Positions 17,192 through 26,822 are shown, counted from the first letter of the stretch. The stretch: DNA of 51,645 bases from an uncultured Collinsella sp. (GCA_905194675.1 CAJJTG010000012.1:1-51645); one strand, 5' to 3'. Numbers and translations: made by a program. The notes: generated by a model not told the origin, from the letters alone.

Positions 17192-17737
17192 GTGTGGTAT
17201 GTGATCCAGGTCATTAACGGTCGCGAAGACGTAATGCGCGAGCGCATCGAGCGCGTGGTGCCGGCGAGTGCCATGCAAGAGCTCTTTTATCCCCAATATC
17301 AAACCGAGATCAAGGTACACAGCGAATGGATCGTCACGACCAAGCCGCTCTTTCCCGGTTATCTCATCTGCGATACGGCAGATCCCCGCACCGTGCAACA
17401 GTATCTGCTGCGCATGGACGATTTTGCCCGGGTGCTATCCCAGGACGGTCAGTTTGTGCCGCTAGCAAAAGAAGAGGTCCAGCTTATTGGCGGCTTTACG
17501 CATAGGGGAGACCGCGTTGTGCCCATGAGCGAGGCCCTAAAAGACGGCGACCAAGTCGTAGTGACGGCAGGTCCGCTGCTGGGCCACGAAGGCCTTATCA
17601 AAACCATTAACAGACGCAAGAGCATTGCTTATTTGGAGCTCGACCTGTGTGGCCGACGCGTAACTACGCGCGTTGGCCTCGCGGTGCTTTCAAACGAGCA
17701 GCGCGTCATGCGAAACCTTAAAAAGGCGATCGCCTAG
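17192..17737 (+). CDS. NusG paralogue, LoaP/RfaH-like processive antiterminator
   Basis: This 181-residue protein has the NusG N-terminal domain (WYVIQVINGRED at the start, then PLFPGYLIC) and a C-terminal KOW domain (KDGDQVVVTAGPLLGHEG). It heads a long polysaccharide operon. In that position specialised NusG paralogues (RfaH, LoaP) keep RNA polymerase from terminating in the operon. LoaP occurs in Firmicutes and Actinobacteria, so LoaP is the better guess. I chose the GTG at 17192 because AAGGGGG stands about eight bases upstream and the protein then starts with the family's WYVIQV. The housekeeping nusG would normally sit with secE and ribosomal protein genes, not here. Confidence 0.85.
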   Translation: MWYVIQVINGREDVMRERIERVVPASAMQELFYPQYQTEIKVHSEWIVTTKPLFPGYLICDTADPRTVQQYLLRMDDFARVLSQDGQFVPLAKEEVQLIGGFTHRGDRVVPMSEALKDGDQVVVTAGPLLGHEGLIKTINRRKSIAYLELDLCGRRVTTRVGLAVLSNEQRVMRNLKKAIA

Positions 17738-17816
17738 CTGCAGGCGACTGCTTAAAGGAGCAAAGGGGATCCCCGGGCCAGGGATAACGGGATCAACAGG
17801 GAAGAGAAGAAGAGTT

Positions 17817-19697
17817 ATGAACACCGAATCCAAGGGCGCAAAGCAAAAGGGGAAGCTGATTGCCTTTGAACCGTATGCGTTGATGGCATATGACATTGTT
17901 GCAACTTTTATTGCTGTGTTTGTTGCATCGTGGGGAACGCAGCATTGGGCGACGCTCAGCGGAGCAGCCGGCGCATGCCCGGCTATTCTTGTGCTTGCGC
18001 TTGTTAACGTTGTTGTCTTTTGGTTCTTTCATATGTATAGCAGCTTGTGGCGCTATGCGAGCATTTCCGAGGCTGGACGTATTGTTGCTGCTGTAACGGT
18101 AGGCTCAGTCATTGGCGACGTTATCTTTAACCTGTTATTTGGCAAGGGCATGACCCTTCGTGAGGACGTCATGGCATGGGCTGTCATCCTCATCATTTGC
18201 GGAGGCGGACGCTTTGCTATTCGTGCAATTTATGGTAGCCAGGCATGGCGTTTTAAAAGCAAATCAGATGCTCATTTACCTCGTACGCTCATCGTGGGAG
18301 CAGGGGAGACCGGTTCGCTTACTATTAAGCGCATGCTCAGCAACGATCCCGATATGGTTGGAGATCCTGTTGCCGTCGTTGATGACGATCCCAATAAACA
18401 AAATCAGCGAATTCACGACATTAAAGTCTGCGGTACCTGTGCGGATATTCCGACGATTGCGCATGCCTGTGAAGCCGAACAAATCGTAGTCGCCATTCCA
18501 AGTGCTACTTTTGATGAACGCCAGAGAATCTATGACCTCTGCATGAAAACGGGGATTAGGGTATTAACCTTGCCCAATGTGCGCGACATTCCTATAAGCG
18601 GTCTTGGCAGGGTTGCCCTTCGCGAAGTCGAAATCAGCGATCTGCTATCTCGTGAAGAAAAATCACTTAATCTAGACCAGATGGGCTATGTTGCGGGCAA
18701 ACGCATTTTGGTTACCGGCGGTGGCGGTTCTATCGGTTCTGAGCTCGTGCGTCAGCTACTTCCGGCAAAGCCTGCTCAAATCATTTTGTTCGATTTCTAC
18801 GAGAACACGACGTATGAGCTGTACCATGACATTATCAAGTCGGCTCGGGATCAAGGCACCGATATTCAGGTGTTTATCGGTTCTATCACGCACTCGCCTG
18901 CAATCGAGCATGTTTTCGAAACTTATCAGCCGCAAGTTGTCTTCCACGCGGCGGCACACAAGCATGTTCCCCTTATGGAACATAATGCGCGTGAGGCAAT
19001 TGAAAATAACGTGTTTGGCACCCTCAATGTTGTGCGATTAGCTGATAAGTATCAGTGCAGTCATTTCGTACAAATTTCTACTGATAAGGCCGTTAATCCC
19101 GCAAATGTAATGGGTGCTACCAAACGCATGGACGAGATGATCGTTCAGTATTATGCGGCCAACAGCAAGACCATTTTTACTGCAGTCCGTTTTGGCAATG
19201 TTCTTGGTAGCCATGGTTCGGTCATCCCGCTCTTTAAGCGTCAACTTCACGAGGGCGGTCCCATCACCATTACACATAAGGACATCACACGTTACTTTAT
19301 GACGATTCCTGAGGCCAGCAAATTGGTCATTACTGCCGGTGCGCTTGCTCATGGCGGCGAGATTTTTGTTTTGGACATGGGTGAGCCTGTCAAGATCTAC
19401 GACCTTGCCATCAACCTTATTACGCTGAGCGGTCTTAAGCCCGGCAAGGATATCGAGGTCAAAGAGGTCGGCCTGCGTCCTGGCGAAAAAATGTATGAGG
19501 AGCTCCTTATGGACAACGAGCAACTCCTGCCTACCGAGCATTCCGAGATTCGTATTTCCACGGCCGAGGCAGACAAGATGGAAGAGATTAAGGACAAGCT
19601 CGAGAAGCTCGAGGCCTGTCTGAATGGCACGAACGACGAGATTAAAACGGTTCTTGCCGAAGTTGTCCCAACGTATCACCCACAGTACAACGACTAG
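17817..19697 (+). CDS. Membrane-bound NDP-sugar 4,6-dehydratase (PglF/CapD/FlaA1-like)
   Basis: This 626-residue protein has about four N-terminal membrane helices (residues 15-135), a first Rossmann-like domain with GAGETGSL near 160, and a C-terminal extended SDR domain. The latter has TGGGGSIGSELV near 300, the catalytic STDKAVNP near 420 and MGATKRMDE. This is the architecture of PglF and CapD, which convert UDP-GlcNAc to a 4-keto-6-deoxy sugar at the membrane face. The next two genes fit the following steps: aminotransferase, then membrane phosphoglycosyl transferase. The start is the ATG preceded by AGGGAAGAGAAGAAGAG. Confidence 0.9.
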   Translation: MNTESKGAKQKGKLIAFEPYALMAYDIVATFIAVFVASWGTQHWATLSGAAGACPAILVLALVNVVVFWFFHMYSSLWRYASISEAGRIVAAVTVGSVIGDVIFNLLFGKGMTLREDVMAWAVILIICGGGRFAIRAIYGSQAWRFKSKSDAHLPRTLIVGAGETGSLTIKRMLSNDPDMVGDPVAVVDDDPNKQNQRIHDIKVCGTCADIPTIAHACEAEQIVVAIPSATFDERQRIYDLCMKTGIRVLTLPNVRDIPISGLGRVALREVEISDLLSREEKSLNLDQMGYVAGKRILVTGGGGSIGSELVRQLLPAKPAQIILFDFYENTTYELYHDIIKSARDQGTDIQVFIGSITHSPAIEHVFETYQPQVVFHAAAHKHVPLMEHNAREAIENNVFGTLNVVRLADKYQCSHFVQISTDKAVNPANVMGATKRMDEMIVQYYAANSKTIFTAVRFGNVLGSHGSVIPLFKRQLHEGGPITITHKDITRYFMTIPEASKLVITAGALAHGGEIFVLDMGEPVKIYDLAINLITLSGLKPGKDIEVKEVGLRPGEKMYEELLMDNEQLLPTEHSEIRISTAEADKMEEIKDKLEKLEACLNGTNDEIKTVLAEVVPTYHPQYND

Positions 19698-19714
19698 TTG
19701 GAAGAGGCAGAATA

Positions 19715-20932
19715 ATGACTGTAAAGATGAACATCCCGTTTTCGCCGCCTGATATTACCGAGGCAGAAATTGTCGAAGTTGCAGAAGCCCTTCGATCCGG
19801 ATGGATTACTACTGGTCCACGTACCAAGAAACTCGAAGCAAGGTTGGCAGATTATTTGAAAGCCGAAAGGGTCTGCTGCCTAAATTCACAGACTGCATGT
19901 GCAGAAATGGCGCTTCGTCTTCTTAATGTGGGACCTGGCGATGAAGTAATTGTTCCTGCTTATACTTACACGGCAAGCGCCTCTGTTGTGTGCCACGTGG
20001 GTGCCAAACTCGTGCTTATCGATTGCCAGCCGAATAGTTTCGAAATGGATTACGATGCTGTTGAGGCTGCCGTTAATGAGAACACAAAAGCAATCATTCC
20101 TGTTGATCTTGGTGGTGTTCCTTGCAATTACGATCGTATTTTCGAAATCGTTAAGTCTAAGCATAATCTGTTTAAACCAAATGGCGAAATTCAGGAAGCT
20201 CTGGGGCGCATCGCGGTTTGCGCAGATACTGCCCATGCCTTAGGCGCAATTTGGCATGGCAAGATGGTTGGCTCTATCGCCGATTTCAGCTCGTTCAGCT
20301 TCCATGCCGTAAAGAATTTGACCACTGCCGAGGGTGGTTGCCTTGCTTGGCGTGCCATTTCCGGCATCGACTCTGAGGCCATGTATAAGAAGCTGCAGCT
20401 CCTGAGTCTTCATGGCCAAAGCAAGGATGCCTTGGCTAAGACCAAGCTTGGTGCTTGGGAATATGACATTGTTGGTCCTTGGTATAAATGCAATATGACT
20501 GACATGCAAGCTGCTTTAGGTCTCGTTCAGCTCGATCGTTATGAGGGCATGCTTGCGCGACGCAAAGAGATTATCGAGCGTTACAATGCTGCTCTGACCC
20601 CGCTGGGTATTGAGCCTCTAAATCATTTTACAGGCGAGCGCCAGTCTTCGGGTCACCTGTATATTTGTCGTATCCCCGGGTTTGATCTCGAAAAGCGCAA
20701 TGAAATTATCATAAAGATGGCAGAGCTTGGTGTTGCTACAAACGTTCATTACAAGCCTTTGCCCATGCACACGGCATATAAGAATCTTGGGTTTAACATT
20801 TCCGAATTTCCGAATGCGTACAAACATTTTGAGAATGAAATCACCTTGCCGCTGCATACTCGCCTTACTGACGACGAAGTCAATTACGTCATCGACTGCT
20901 TCAAGGCCTGTCTCTTGGAGCTTGGTGCGTAG
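19715..20932 (+). CDS. DegT/DnrJ/EryC1/StrS-family PLP sugar aminotransferase
   Basis: This 405-residue aminotransferase should add an amino group to a keto-sugar nucleotide using glutamate and pyridoxal phosphate. The cofactor lysine is Lys200 in FSFHAVKNLTTAEGG, and the Asp partner lies in CADTAHALGA. The N-terminal IPFSPPDITEAEIVEV and SGWITTGPRTKKLE are standard for the family. It follows the 4,6-dehydratase by 17 bases, so the likely product is a UDP-4-amino-4,6-dideoxy-N-acetylhexosamine. A PglD-type N-acetyltransferase is not adjacent. Its stop overlaps the GTG start of the sugar transferase. Confidence 0.92.
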   Translation: MTVKMNIPFSPPDITEAEIVEVAEALRSGWITTGPRTKKLEARLADYLKAERVCCLNSQTACAEMALRLLNVGPGDEVIVPAYTYTASASVVCHVGAKLVLIDCQPNSFEMDYDAVEAAVNENTKAIIPVDLGGVPCNYDRIFEIVKSKHNLFKPNGEIQEALGRIAVCADTAHALGAIWHGKMVGSIADFSSFSFHAVKNLTTAEGGCLAWRAISGIDSEAMYKKLQLLSLHGQSKDALAKTKLGAWEYDIVGPWYKCNMTDMQAALGLVQLDRYEGMLARRKEIIERYNAALTPLGIEPLNHFTGERQSSGHLYICRIPGFDLEKRNEIIIKMAELGVATNVHYKPLPMHTAYKNLGFNISEFPNAYKHFENEITLPLHTRLTDDEVNYVIDCFKACLLELGA

Positions 20933-21624
20933 TGGTACTGCTATCATGGGCTGATTTGCCCAAAGATATGCGCGTTGATGAGGTTCGCCCTTACTATGAC
21001 GAACTTGCAGGGCATCGTATGGGGCTATTCGCGAAACGTATTTTCGATATATGTGGTTCCCTATTTTTATTTGCCTTAACTTGGTGGCTATTCATCATTC
21101 TTGCTGTTGCAATTAAGTTCGATTCTCCCGGTCCGGTTTTTTTCCGCCAAGAAAGAGTTGGGCGATACGGCAAGACGTTTCGTATTTTCAAGTTCCGAAC
21201 CATGTGCGTCGATGCCGAGAAAAAGGGCGCACAAGTCACCAGCGCTGGTGACTCTCGTATAACGCGTGTTGGTTCCGTTATACGTAAATGTCGACTCGAC
21301 GAAGTCGCGCAGCTGATAGATATCCTGCGCGGAACCATGAGCTTTGTCGGCACCCGCCCCGAGGTTCCTCGTTATGTAGCAGCGTATACAGCCGAGATGC
21401 GAGCAACTTTGCTGCTCGCTCCCGGTGTTACTTCGAGAGCGAGTATTGAGTTCAAAGATGAAGATGCCTTGTTAGAGGGTGCAGAGGACGTTGATAGCGC
21501 ATATATCAATCTGGTGCTGCCAAAGAAGATGGAATTAAACCTGCGCGATCTTTCTCATTTTAGCTTTTGGGGAGAGATAGCCACGATGTTCGCTACTGTT
21601 GTGGCGGTAGCCAGGAGAGGGTAA
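20932..21624 (+). CDS. Initiating membrane sugar transferase (bacterial sugar transferase family, PglC/WcaJ-like)
   Basis: This 230-residue protein has one hydrophobic segment near residues 38-60 (LFLFALTWWLFIILAVAI) and the conserved bacterial sugar transferase core. The core has SPGPVFFRQERVG, FRIFKFRTM, ADLPxx-like RKCRLDEVAQLIDILRG, MSFVGTRPEVP and a C-terminal ALLEGAEDVDSAY. It would transfer the first sugar-1-phosphate to undecaprenyl phosphate. It is the small, single-domain type like PglC rather than the long WbaP type. The GTG start overlaps the TAG of the aminotransferase; an ATG at 20968 is an alternative. With its two neighbours it forms a PglF-PglE-PglC-like set. Confidence 0.9.
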   Translation: MVLLSWADLPKDMRVDEVRPYYDELAGHRMGLFAKRIFDICGSLFLFALTWWLFIILAVAIKFDSPGPVFFRQERVGRYGKTFRIFKFRTMCVDAEKKGAQVTSAGDSRITRVGSVIRKCRLDEVAQLIDILRGTMSFVGTRPEVPRYVAAYTAEMRATLLLAPGVTSRASIEFKDEDALLEGAEDVDSAYINLVLPKKMELNLRDLSHFSFWGEIATMFATVVAVARRG

Positions 21625-22377
21625 ATGAAAGACGGTTTAGTATCGGTTATTACACCGGCATATAACTGTGCAAAGTACATTGGAAAAACCATTGAGTCTG
21701 TTCAGGCGCAAACCTACGATAATTGGGAAATGGTTATTGTGGATGATTGCTCTACCGATAATACCCGGGAAGTTGTTGAGTCCTATTCCAAAGATGATCC
21801 CCGTGTTCGTTATATTTGCTTAAATGAAAATTCCGGAGCCGCCGTAGCAAGAACTGAATCCATGAAAGCTGCCCAGGGCGATTTTATGGCCTTTTTGGAC
21901 AGTGACGACATGTGGAAACCGGAGAAGCTGGCTAAACAGTTGGCTTTCATGCGCGAGGAGGGACATCCCTTTTCATGCACCGCCTATGAGCAAGTTGATG
22001 AGCAGGGAAATCCTCTTGGAAAGGTGATCAAGACTATTCCTCGAACTAGCTATAACAGGCTATTGCTTGATTGCCCGGTAGGAAATTCAACGGTTATGTA
22101 TAGCGTCCGCAAGATGGGCAAGTTCGAGGTCCCCAATATTCGCAAACGTAATGATGACGCTTTGTGGCTACAGATGCTTAAAAAGGAACCCTACATTTGG
22201 GGCATGCCGAATGTACTGGCAGAGTATCGTGTTCGCGAGGGCTCTATATCGCACAACAAATTTGACTTAGTGAAATATCACTGGATGCTTTATCGAGATA
22301 TCGAACACTTGAGCGTATTTCGATCTGTGTTTCATATCGGGGTGTGGGGCGTTATCAAAATTTTTGGAATTAAGTAA
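21625..22377 (+). CDS. Family 2 glycosyltransferase
   Basis: This 250-residue GT-A enzyme begins VSVITPAYNCAKYIGKTIESV and has the nucleotide-binding VDDCSTDNT and the metal-binding DSDDMW near residue 90. It should add one sugar to the lipid-linked repeat unit on the cytoplasmic face; donor and linkage cannot be deduced. Its ATG follows directly after the stop of the sugar transferase and has CAGGAGAGG upstream. No membrane helices are obvious. Confidence 0.9.
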   Translation: MKDGLVSVITPAYNCAKYIGKTIESVQAQTYDNWEMVIVDDCSTDNTREVVESYSKDDPRVRYICLNENSGAAVARTESMKAAQGDFMAFLDSDDMWKPEKLAKQLAFMREEGHPFSCTAYEQVDEQGNPLGKVIKTIPRTSYNRLLLDCPVGNSTVMYSVRKMGKFEVPNIRKRNDDALWLQMLKKEPYIWGMPNVLAEYRVREGSISHNKFDLVKYHWMLYRDIEHLSVFRSVFHIGVWGVIKIFGIK

Positions 22378-22396
22378 CGAGGTGCGAGTATTCGCT

Positions 22397-23479
22397 ATGG
22401 ACATGCCCATGCAGATAAATAACGTTGGAATCATAGGGCATTTCGCCGAGGGTATCGATATGGCGGACGGACAGGTCGTAAAGACTCGTACTGTCCGCGA
22501 ACTGCTTCGTGACGTTTGTGGTGCAGAAAATGTTCGCTCAATTGACACAAGAGGCTGGCAAAAGCATCCAATTGCGCTTGCTCGTGAGTGCATTAAGTTA
22601 GCGAAGCTCACGGATGCCTTGGTTATGCTACCGGCGCACAACGGGGTGAAAATCTTCGCCCCGTTACTCGTGTATTTACGAAAACGCTATGGTTGCAAGA
22701 TCGTATATTCAGTAATCGGCGGATGGCTCGCAGAGTATATAGTAGGACAGCCTATTCTGGCCAAGAAACTCAAATCCTTTGACGCGATACTTGTTGAGTC
22801 AGATCGAGTTCGGGTCCTACTTGCCGAGCAAGGCTTCGACAACGTGCTCGTCGCATACAACTTCAAGCGTTTGCCACAGCTCAAGTTTACCGAGCTCAAA
22901 CAGCCGTCCGGTGAACCATGGCCTTTGGCTGTTTTCTCGCGCATCTACGAGGATAAAGGTATTGATGACATCGTGTGGGCTGTGCACAAGGCGAACTGCC
23001 GTCTTGGTCGCCGTGCTTTTAGGCTCGATATCTACGGCAATGTGCTGCCCGAGTATAAGGAGCATTTCGATGCGCTAATAGCTGGCTGCGATATCTCCGA
23101 GATCGTCTATAAGGGTGTGGCTCCTGCGGGGGAGAGCACGTCTGTTCTTAACGGGCACCTCGTCTTGGCCTTTCCGACGAGGTGCCCGGGCGAGGGTGTC
23201 CCGGGCACTGTGGTAGATGCCTATTGTGCGGGCATTCCAGTGATTGCTTCACGTTGGCCAAGCTATGCGGAGATGGTCGACGAAGGTGAAACGGGTTTGA
23301 CGTATGAATTCCTTAATCGCGATGCGTTGCTGGACGTACTTCTTAATCCCGATCTGCCTAAACAATTACTCGCAATGAAGGAATCTTGCCTTCGCAAAGG
23401 GCGTAACTACTCGTATGAAGCAGGCTTGAGGAAATTTAAGCATCTTGTTGAAAGCGATTTCGATGTGCACAACCAATAA
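22397..23479 (+). CDS. GT-B glycosyltransferase (group 1/GT4-like)
   Basis: The C-terminal half carries the GT4 pattern: FSRIYEDKGIDDIV near residue 175, then FPTRCPGEGVPGTVVDAYCA with an acidic EGVPG loop, and AGIPVIASRWP. The N-terminal half is divergent and binds the acceptor. The specific reaction is unknown. The start is uncertain: ATG at 22397 is chosen; an upstream GTG at 22382 and a downstream ATG at 22403 are alternatives. It overlaps the next gene by 17 bases, which points to translational coupling. Confidence 0.85.
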   Translation: MDMPMQINNVGIIGHFAEGIDMADGQVVKTRTVRELLRDVCGAENVRSIDTRGWQKHPIALARECIKLAKLTDALVMLPAHNGVKIFAPLLVYLRKRYGCKIVYSVIGGWLAEYIVGQPILAKKLKSFDAILVESDRVRVLLAEQGFDNVLVAYNFKRLPQLKFTELKQPSGEPWPLAVFSRIYEDKGIDDIVWAVHKANCRLGRRAFRLDIYGNVLPEYKEHFDALIAGCDISEIVYKGVAPAGESTSVLNGHLVLAFPTRCPGEGVPGTVVDAYCAGIPVIASRWPSYAEMVDEGETGLTYEFLNRDALLDVLLNPDLPKQLLAMKESCLRKGRNYSYEAGLRKFKHLVESDFDVHNQ

Positions 23480-24602
23480 ACCCAAACGACTGCTTTGCAT
23501 TGTGTCGAATATGGATGCAGGTGGAGCTGAGACATTCTTAATGAAGATGTATCGCCAGCTTGACCGAACGTGCTATCAGATGGATTTTGTGGTCTCGGGT
23601 GATGGTCGCGGCTACTACGAGGACGAAATCGAAAGACTCGGAGGAAGAGTATTTCGAATCACTCGTAAAACGAAGGATTTCTCCGCCTATCGTCGTGAGC
23701 TCTTCGATGCAGTTCGCGAAGATGGATGCCCCGTCGTGCTGAGGATTGGTTCGAATGCTTTTTCAGCTATCGACCTGTGGATCGCGAAACGTGCAGGCGC
23801 GCGAAGGCTTGCGTTGCGTTCGAGCAATGCCAGCGACGGTCAGGCCGGTCTTGGCATGCTTCTGCAGAGGGCCCTGCGTCGACCGTTAACGTCGGTGGCC
23901 AACGTGAAGATAGCGCCGTCGGACCTGGCGGCCGAGTATACGTTCGGGCCCATGGCCATGAGAAAAGGCGAGGTTCATTACTTACGCAACGCGCTCGACC
24001 TAGATGCCTATGCATTCTCGGCAGAGAAGCGCACAGCCATACGCGCTGAGCTCAGCATCGACGCAGACGCGTTGGTTGTGGGACACGTGGGACGCTTTGC
24101 TCCGCAGAAGAACCACGGGTTCCTCATTGAGGTCTTCACGGAGCTTTTGAAGAGCAGGCCCGACGCACGGCTCGTGCTTGTGGGCAAGGGCGAGCTTGAG
24201 GACGAGGTGTGCGCCAAGGCCGAGGCTTTTGGCGTGCTTGGCAGCATTGTTTTCACCGGCGTGCGTTCCGACGTGCCTGCGCTGCTTTCTGCCTTCGATG
24301 CGCTGGCGCTGCCCTCGCTGTACGAGGGCATGCCCAACGTTGTGATAGAGGCGCAGGCGGCCGGGCTCTCCTGCGTGGTGTCGGATACGGTGACGAGACA
24401 GGCCGACGTGACAGGTCTGGTGGAGTATTTGCCCATAGATAACACGACGGCCTGGGCGAAGGTTTTGGAGTCTGCCGCTACGGTGGAGCGGCTCGATACG
24501 AGGACAGCCATGACTGCGGCGGGGTACGACATCTCAAGCGAAGCTAAGAAGTTCGTAGAGCTGGTGTACGGGGTTGCTACGATTGAATCGGAGCTTGACT
24601 AG
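23463..24602 (+). CDS. Family 4 glycosyltransferase
   Basis: This 379-residue GT-B enzyme begins RLLCIVSNMDAGGAETFLM, the usual N-terminal glycine-rich loop. It has VGHVGRFAPQKNHGFLI near residue 205 and the EX7E-like EGMPNVVIEAQAAGLSCVVSD near 290. It should transfer a sugar from a nucleotide donor to the growing repeat unit. Base composition changes inside the gene: the first 300 bases resemble the AT-richer neighbours, while from about 23,750 third positions are mostly G/C. This could mark an old recombination junction. The next gene's ATG directly follows its stop. Confidence 0.9.
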   Translation: MCTTNKPKRLLCIVSNMDAGGAETFLMKMYRQLDRTCYQMDFVVSGDGRGYYEDEIERLGGRVFRITRKTKDFSAYRRELFDAVREDGCPVVLRIGSNAFSAIDLWIAKRAGARRLALRSSNASDGQAGLGMLLQRALRRPLTSVANVKIAPSDLAAEYTFGPMAMRKGEVHYLRNALDLDAYAFSAEKRTAIRAELSIDADALVVGHVGRFAPQKNHGFLIEVFTELLKSRPDARLVLVGKGELEDEVCAKAEAFGVLGSIVFTGVRSDVPALLSAFDALALPSLYEGMPNVVIEAQAAGLSCVVSDTVTRQADVTGLVEYLPIDNTTAWAKVLESAATVERLDTRTAMTAAGYDISSEAKKFVELVYGVATIESELD

Positions 24603-25691
24603 ATGACTCCTTACCTGACATTCGTTGCAATTGCGGGCCTCGTTGCGCTAATCATTCGTGGCACATCTGAGCAAAAAGGCAATTTTATTGCGATTTCGGC
24701 TAAGGAGCGAGAGCTTACATGGACTCCTTACCTTGTGTGCCTTTGCGTAGCGCTAATATTCTTCGTTTCAATGCGAGACGTAACTGTTGGTGCTGATACC
24801 GGGAACTACTTGGGCTCACTCCACTACTATGCTGGGATTCCTTGGAGCGACGTGCTGACGGCTAAGCTCGTATACCCTTACGACTACGAGCCTGGCTATT
24901 TCCTGCTCACCAAGATTTGTGCGCATTTTTACATGTCCGATCACGTTTTTTTCCTCTTGATCGCGGTTCTCATATACTCGCCGCTAATGGAGTTCTTCGG
25001 TCGGTACAGCGACTCGCCTTTCTTAAGCTTTCTAATTTACTGTGCGCTAAGCTTATTTGTATACAGTCTCGGTATCTTTAGACAAATGATTGCACTTTCG
25101 ATTTGTCTATTTGCGACGAGGTGGGTTGATTCAAACAAGCCTGTGTTCTTTGCGATTGCTATCGGCGTTGCGATGACGTTCCATTCCTCGGCGATTTGTT
25201 TCGCTTTACTCTGGTTCTACAAGCGTTTCGACGTAATCAAGCTCTTGAAGATCGCCATTCCCGCTTCTATTGTCTGCTTGATTTTCGGCCGTGTCATCGC
25301 ATTGATCGCGGTTAGGGCTCTGCCTCAGTATGCGGGCTATATCGGCTCCAAATACGACGTTGAGGGCGGAAGCTATACGATGTTCATGCTTCTATTATTC
25401 ATTGCCTTCATTGTGCTATATGCTCTCCGCAATAAATCGATATTTGATAAATGCCCCGATGTCATTAGGCTCTCTATTTTTTCCCTTGGGATTGCCCTGT
25501 GTCTTCAGGGCGCTTCTTATTCTCTTGGTATTATGGGACGAATTATGTCCTACTACACCATCTTTTTAACAATTCTGGTTCCATATTTAATGATGCATTG
25601 CTTAGGAAGACACGGTCGCATACTAAGCTTATATTTTGTTGTACCTATTTCCCTTGTGCTATTCGTAAGCAGCCTTGGTTCCGTTGTTTAG
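24603..25691 (+). CDS. EpsG-family polysaccharide polymerase (Wzy-like)
   Basis: This 362-residue, very hydrophobic protein has about ten predicted membrane helices, including an N-terminal helix at 3-20. An RDVTVGADTGNYLG loop near residue 58 is of the kind found in EpsG-family proteins. A FRQMIALSICLFATRW helix lies near 158. EpsG and Wzy proteins polymerise lipid-linked repeat units outside the membrane in the Wzx/Wzy pathway. A flippase gene lies four genes downstream, which completes that pathway. Assignment rests on topology and the short motifs, as these proteins are poorly conserved. Confidence 0.75.
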   Translation: MTPYLTFVAIAGLVALIIRGTSEQKGNFIAISAKERELTWTPYLVCLCVALIFFVSMRDVTVGADTGNYLGSLHYYAGIPWSDVLTAKLVYPYDYEPGYFLLTKICAHFYMSDHVFFLLIAVLIYSPLMEFFGRYSDSPFLSFLIYCALSLFVYSLGIFRQMIALSICLFATRWVDSNKPVFFAIAIGVAMTFHSSAICFALLWFYKRFDVIKLLKIAIPASIVCLIFGRVIALIAVRALPQYAGYIGSKYDVEGGSYTMFMLLLFIAFIVLYALRNKSIFDKCPDVIRLSIFSLGIALCLQGASYSLGIMGRIMSYYTIFLTILVPYLMMHCLGRHGRILSLYFVVPISLVLFVSSLGSVV

Positions 25692-25748
25692 CTCTGGTTA
25701 TCGTTCTAAAGATATTAGAAACTATATACAAAGCTTTTGTAGGTAAGA

Positions 25749-26822
25749 ATGAAGAAAACAAACGTAGCAATAGTTATTGATTCGTTGATCGTTGGCGGCG
25801 CACAGCGTATGGTGTGCGAATTGATTCGTAATTTAGATTTTCGTGAATTCGACGTCTCACTCCATTGTTTTTTCGGGGGAAGCGATAAGGGGTTTATGCA
25901 GTTAGTCTCCGGAACCCCTGCTCGGGTCTATTTACATGGAATTGGTAACCGTATTGATCCGCCGACGCTAATTAGGATTTACAAGTCTCTCTCTAGGGAG
26001 CGTCCAGATGTAGTTCACGCGCATCTAGGTGGAGCGCAAATATCTATTCCATGGGCACTGATGCATCATAGAAATACTCTAATTACACTCCATAGTACTC
26101 TTCCCGCCGCTATTAATACTACTGCCCAACGGATGGTACGCCTCGCAGGTGAAAACCGTGTAAAATTAGTTGCGGTGTCTAAGGAGAACCATAGGCAAGC
26201 TTGCGACTATTTTGGAGTCGAAGACAGTCTGATAGATGAGATAGATAACGGCATCACGCTATCTGACTATTCGCCATGCGATATCGCCAGTGCGCCAACA
26301 TTCATCAATGTTGCAACGCAAAACCAGAACAAAAATCAAATGCTTATCTTGCGTGCATTTAAACGACTCGAGATGGAGTGTCCTGATGCAAGGTTAATTC
26401 TTGTCGGTGACGGCCCACTTCATGAAGAATTGTGTCGCGAAGCTGGTGACGACCCTTCTATAGAACTGCCAGGCGCTCTTACGAATATTCCAAACGTTCT
26501 GCGTGGAGCCAATGTCTATGTCCAAAGCTCCAATCGTGAGGGTATGCCGATGTCTATTCTCGAGGCGATGGCATGTGGCCTCCCCGTAATTTCTACGGAT
26601 GTTGGAGGCATACGTAATGTAGTTTCTAATTCTAACGGCATTCTTATCGATGCTGGATCTGAGGACCAGCTCTTCAGGGCGATGTGCGAGCTCGTAGATT
26701 GCAAGTTACGTTGCAAAATGGGAGCAAGCTCTCTCGCGAACATCGACGGATATTCGGCGGCTCATATGGCAAGAAAATATGAAAAGCTGTATCGGGAACT
26801 TGGACACTCCGCTCCGTTTTAA
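25749..26822 (+). CDS. Family 4 glycosyltransferase
   Basis: This 357-residue GT-B enzyme opens with VAIVIDSLIVGGAQRMVCEL, the donor/acceptor glycine loop. It continues with VVHAHLGGAQ, NVATQNQNKNQMLIL near 190, LILVGDGPLHEEL, and the signature SSNREGMPMSILEAMACGLP near 262. Donor sugar is unknown. The gene is AT-richer than the glycogen genes, as are its neighbours, which suggests separate acquisition. The ATG is preceded by TAGGTAAGA. It is 57 bases after the polymerase gene. Confidence 0.9.
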   Translation: MKKTNVAIVIDSLIVGGAQRMVCELIRNLDFREFDVSLHCFFGGSDKGFMQLVSGTPARVYLHGIGNRIDPPTLIRIYKSLSRERPDVVHAHLGGAQISIPWALMHHRNTLITLHSTLPAAINTTAQRMVRLAGENRVKLVAVSKENHRQACDYFGVEDSLIDEIDNGITLSDYSPCDIASAPTFINVATQNQNKNQMLILRAFKRLEMECPDARLILVGDGPLHEELCREAGDDPSIELPGALTNIPNVLRGANVYVQSSNREGMPMSILEAMACGLPVISTDVGGIRNVVSNSNGILIDAGSEDQLFRAMCELVDCKLRCKMGASSLANIDGYSAAHMARKYEKLYRELGHSAPF

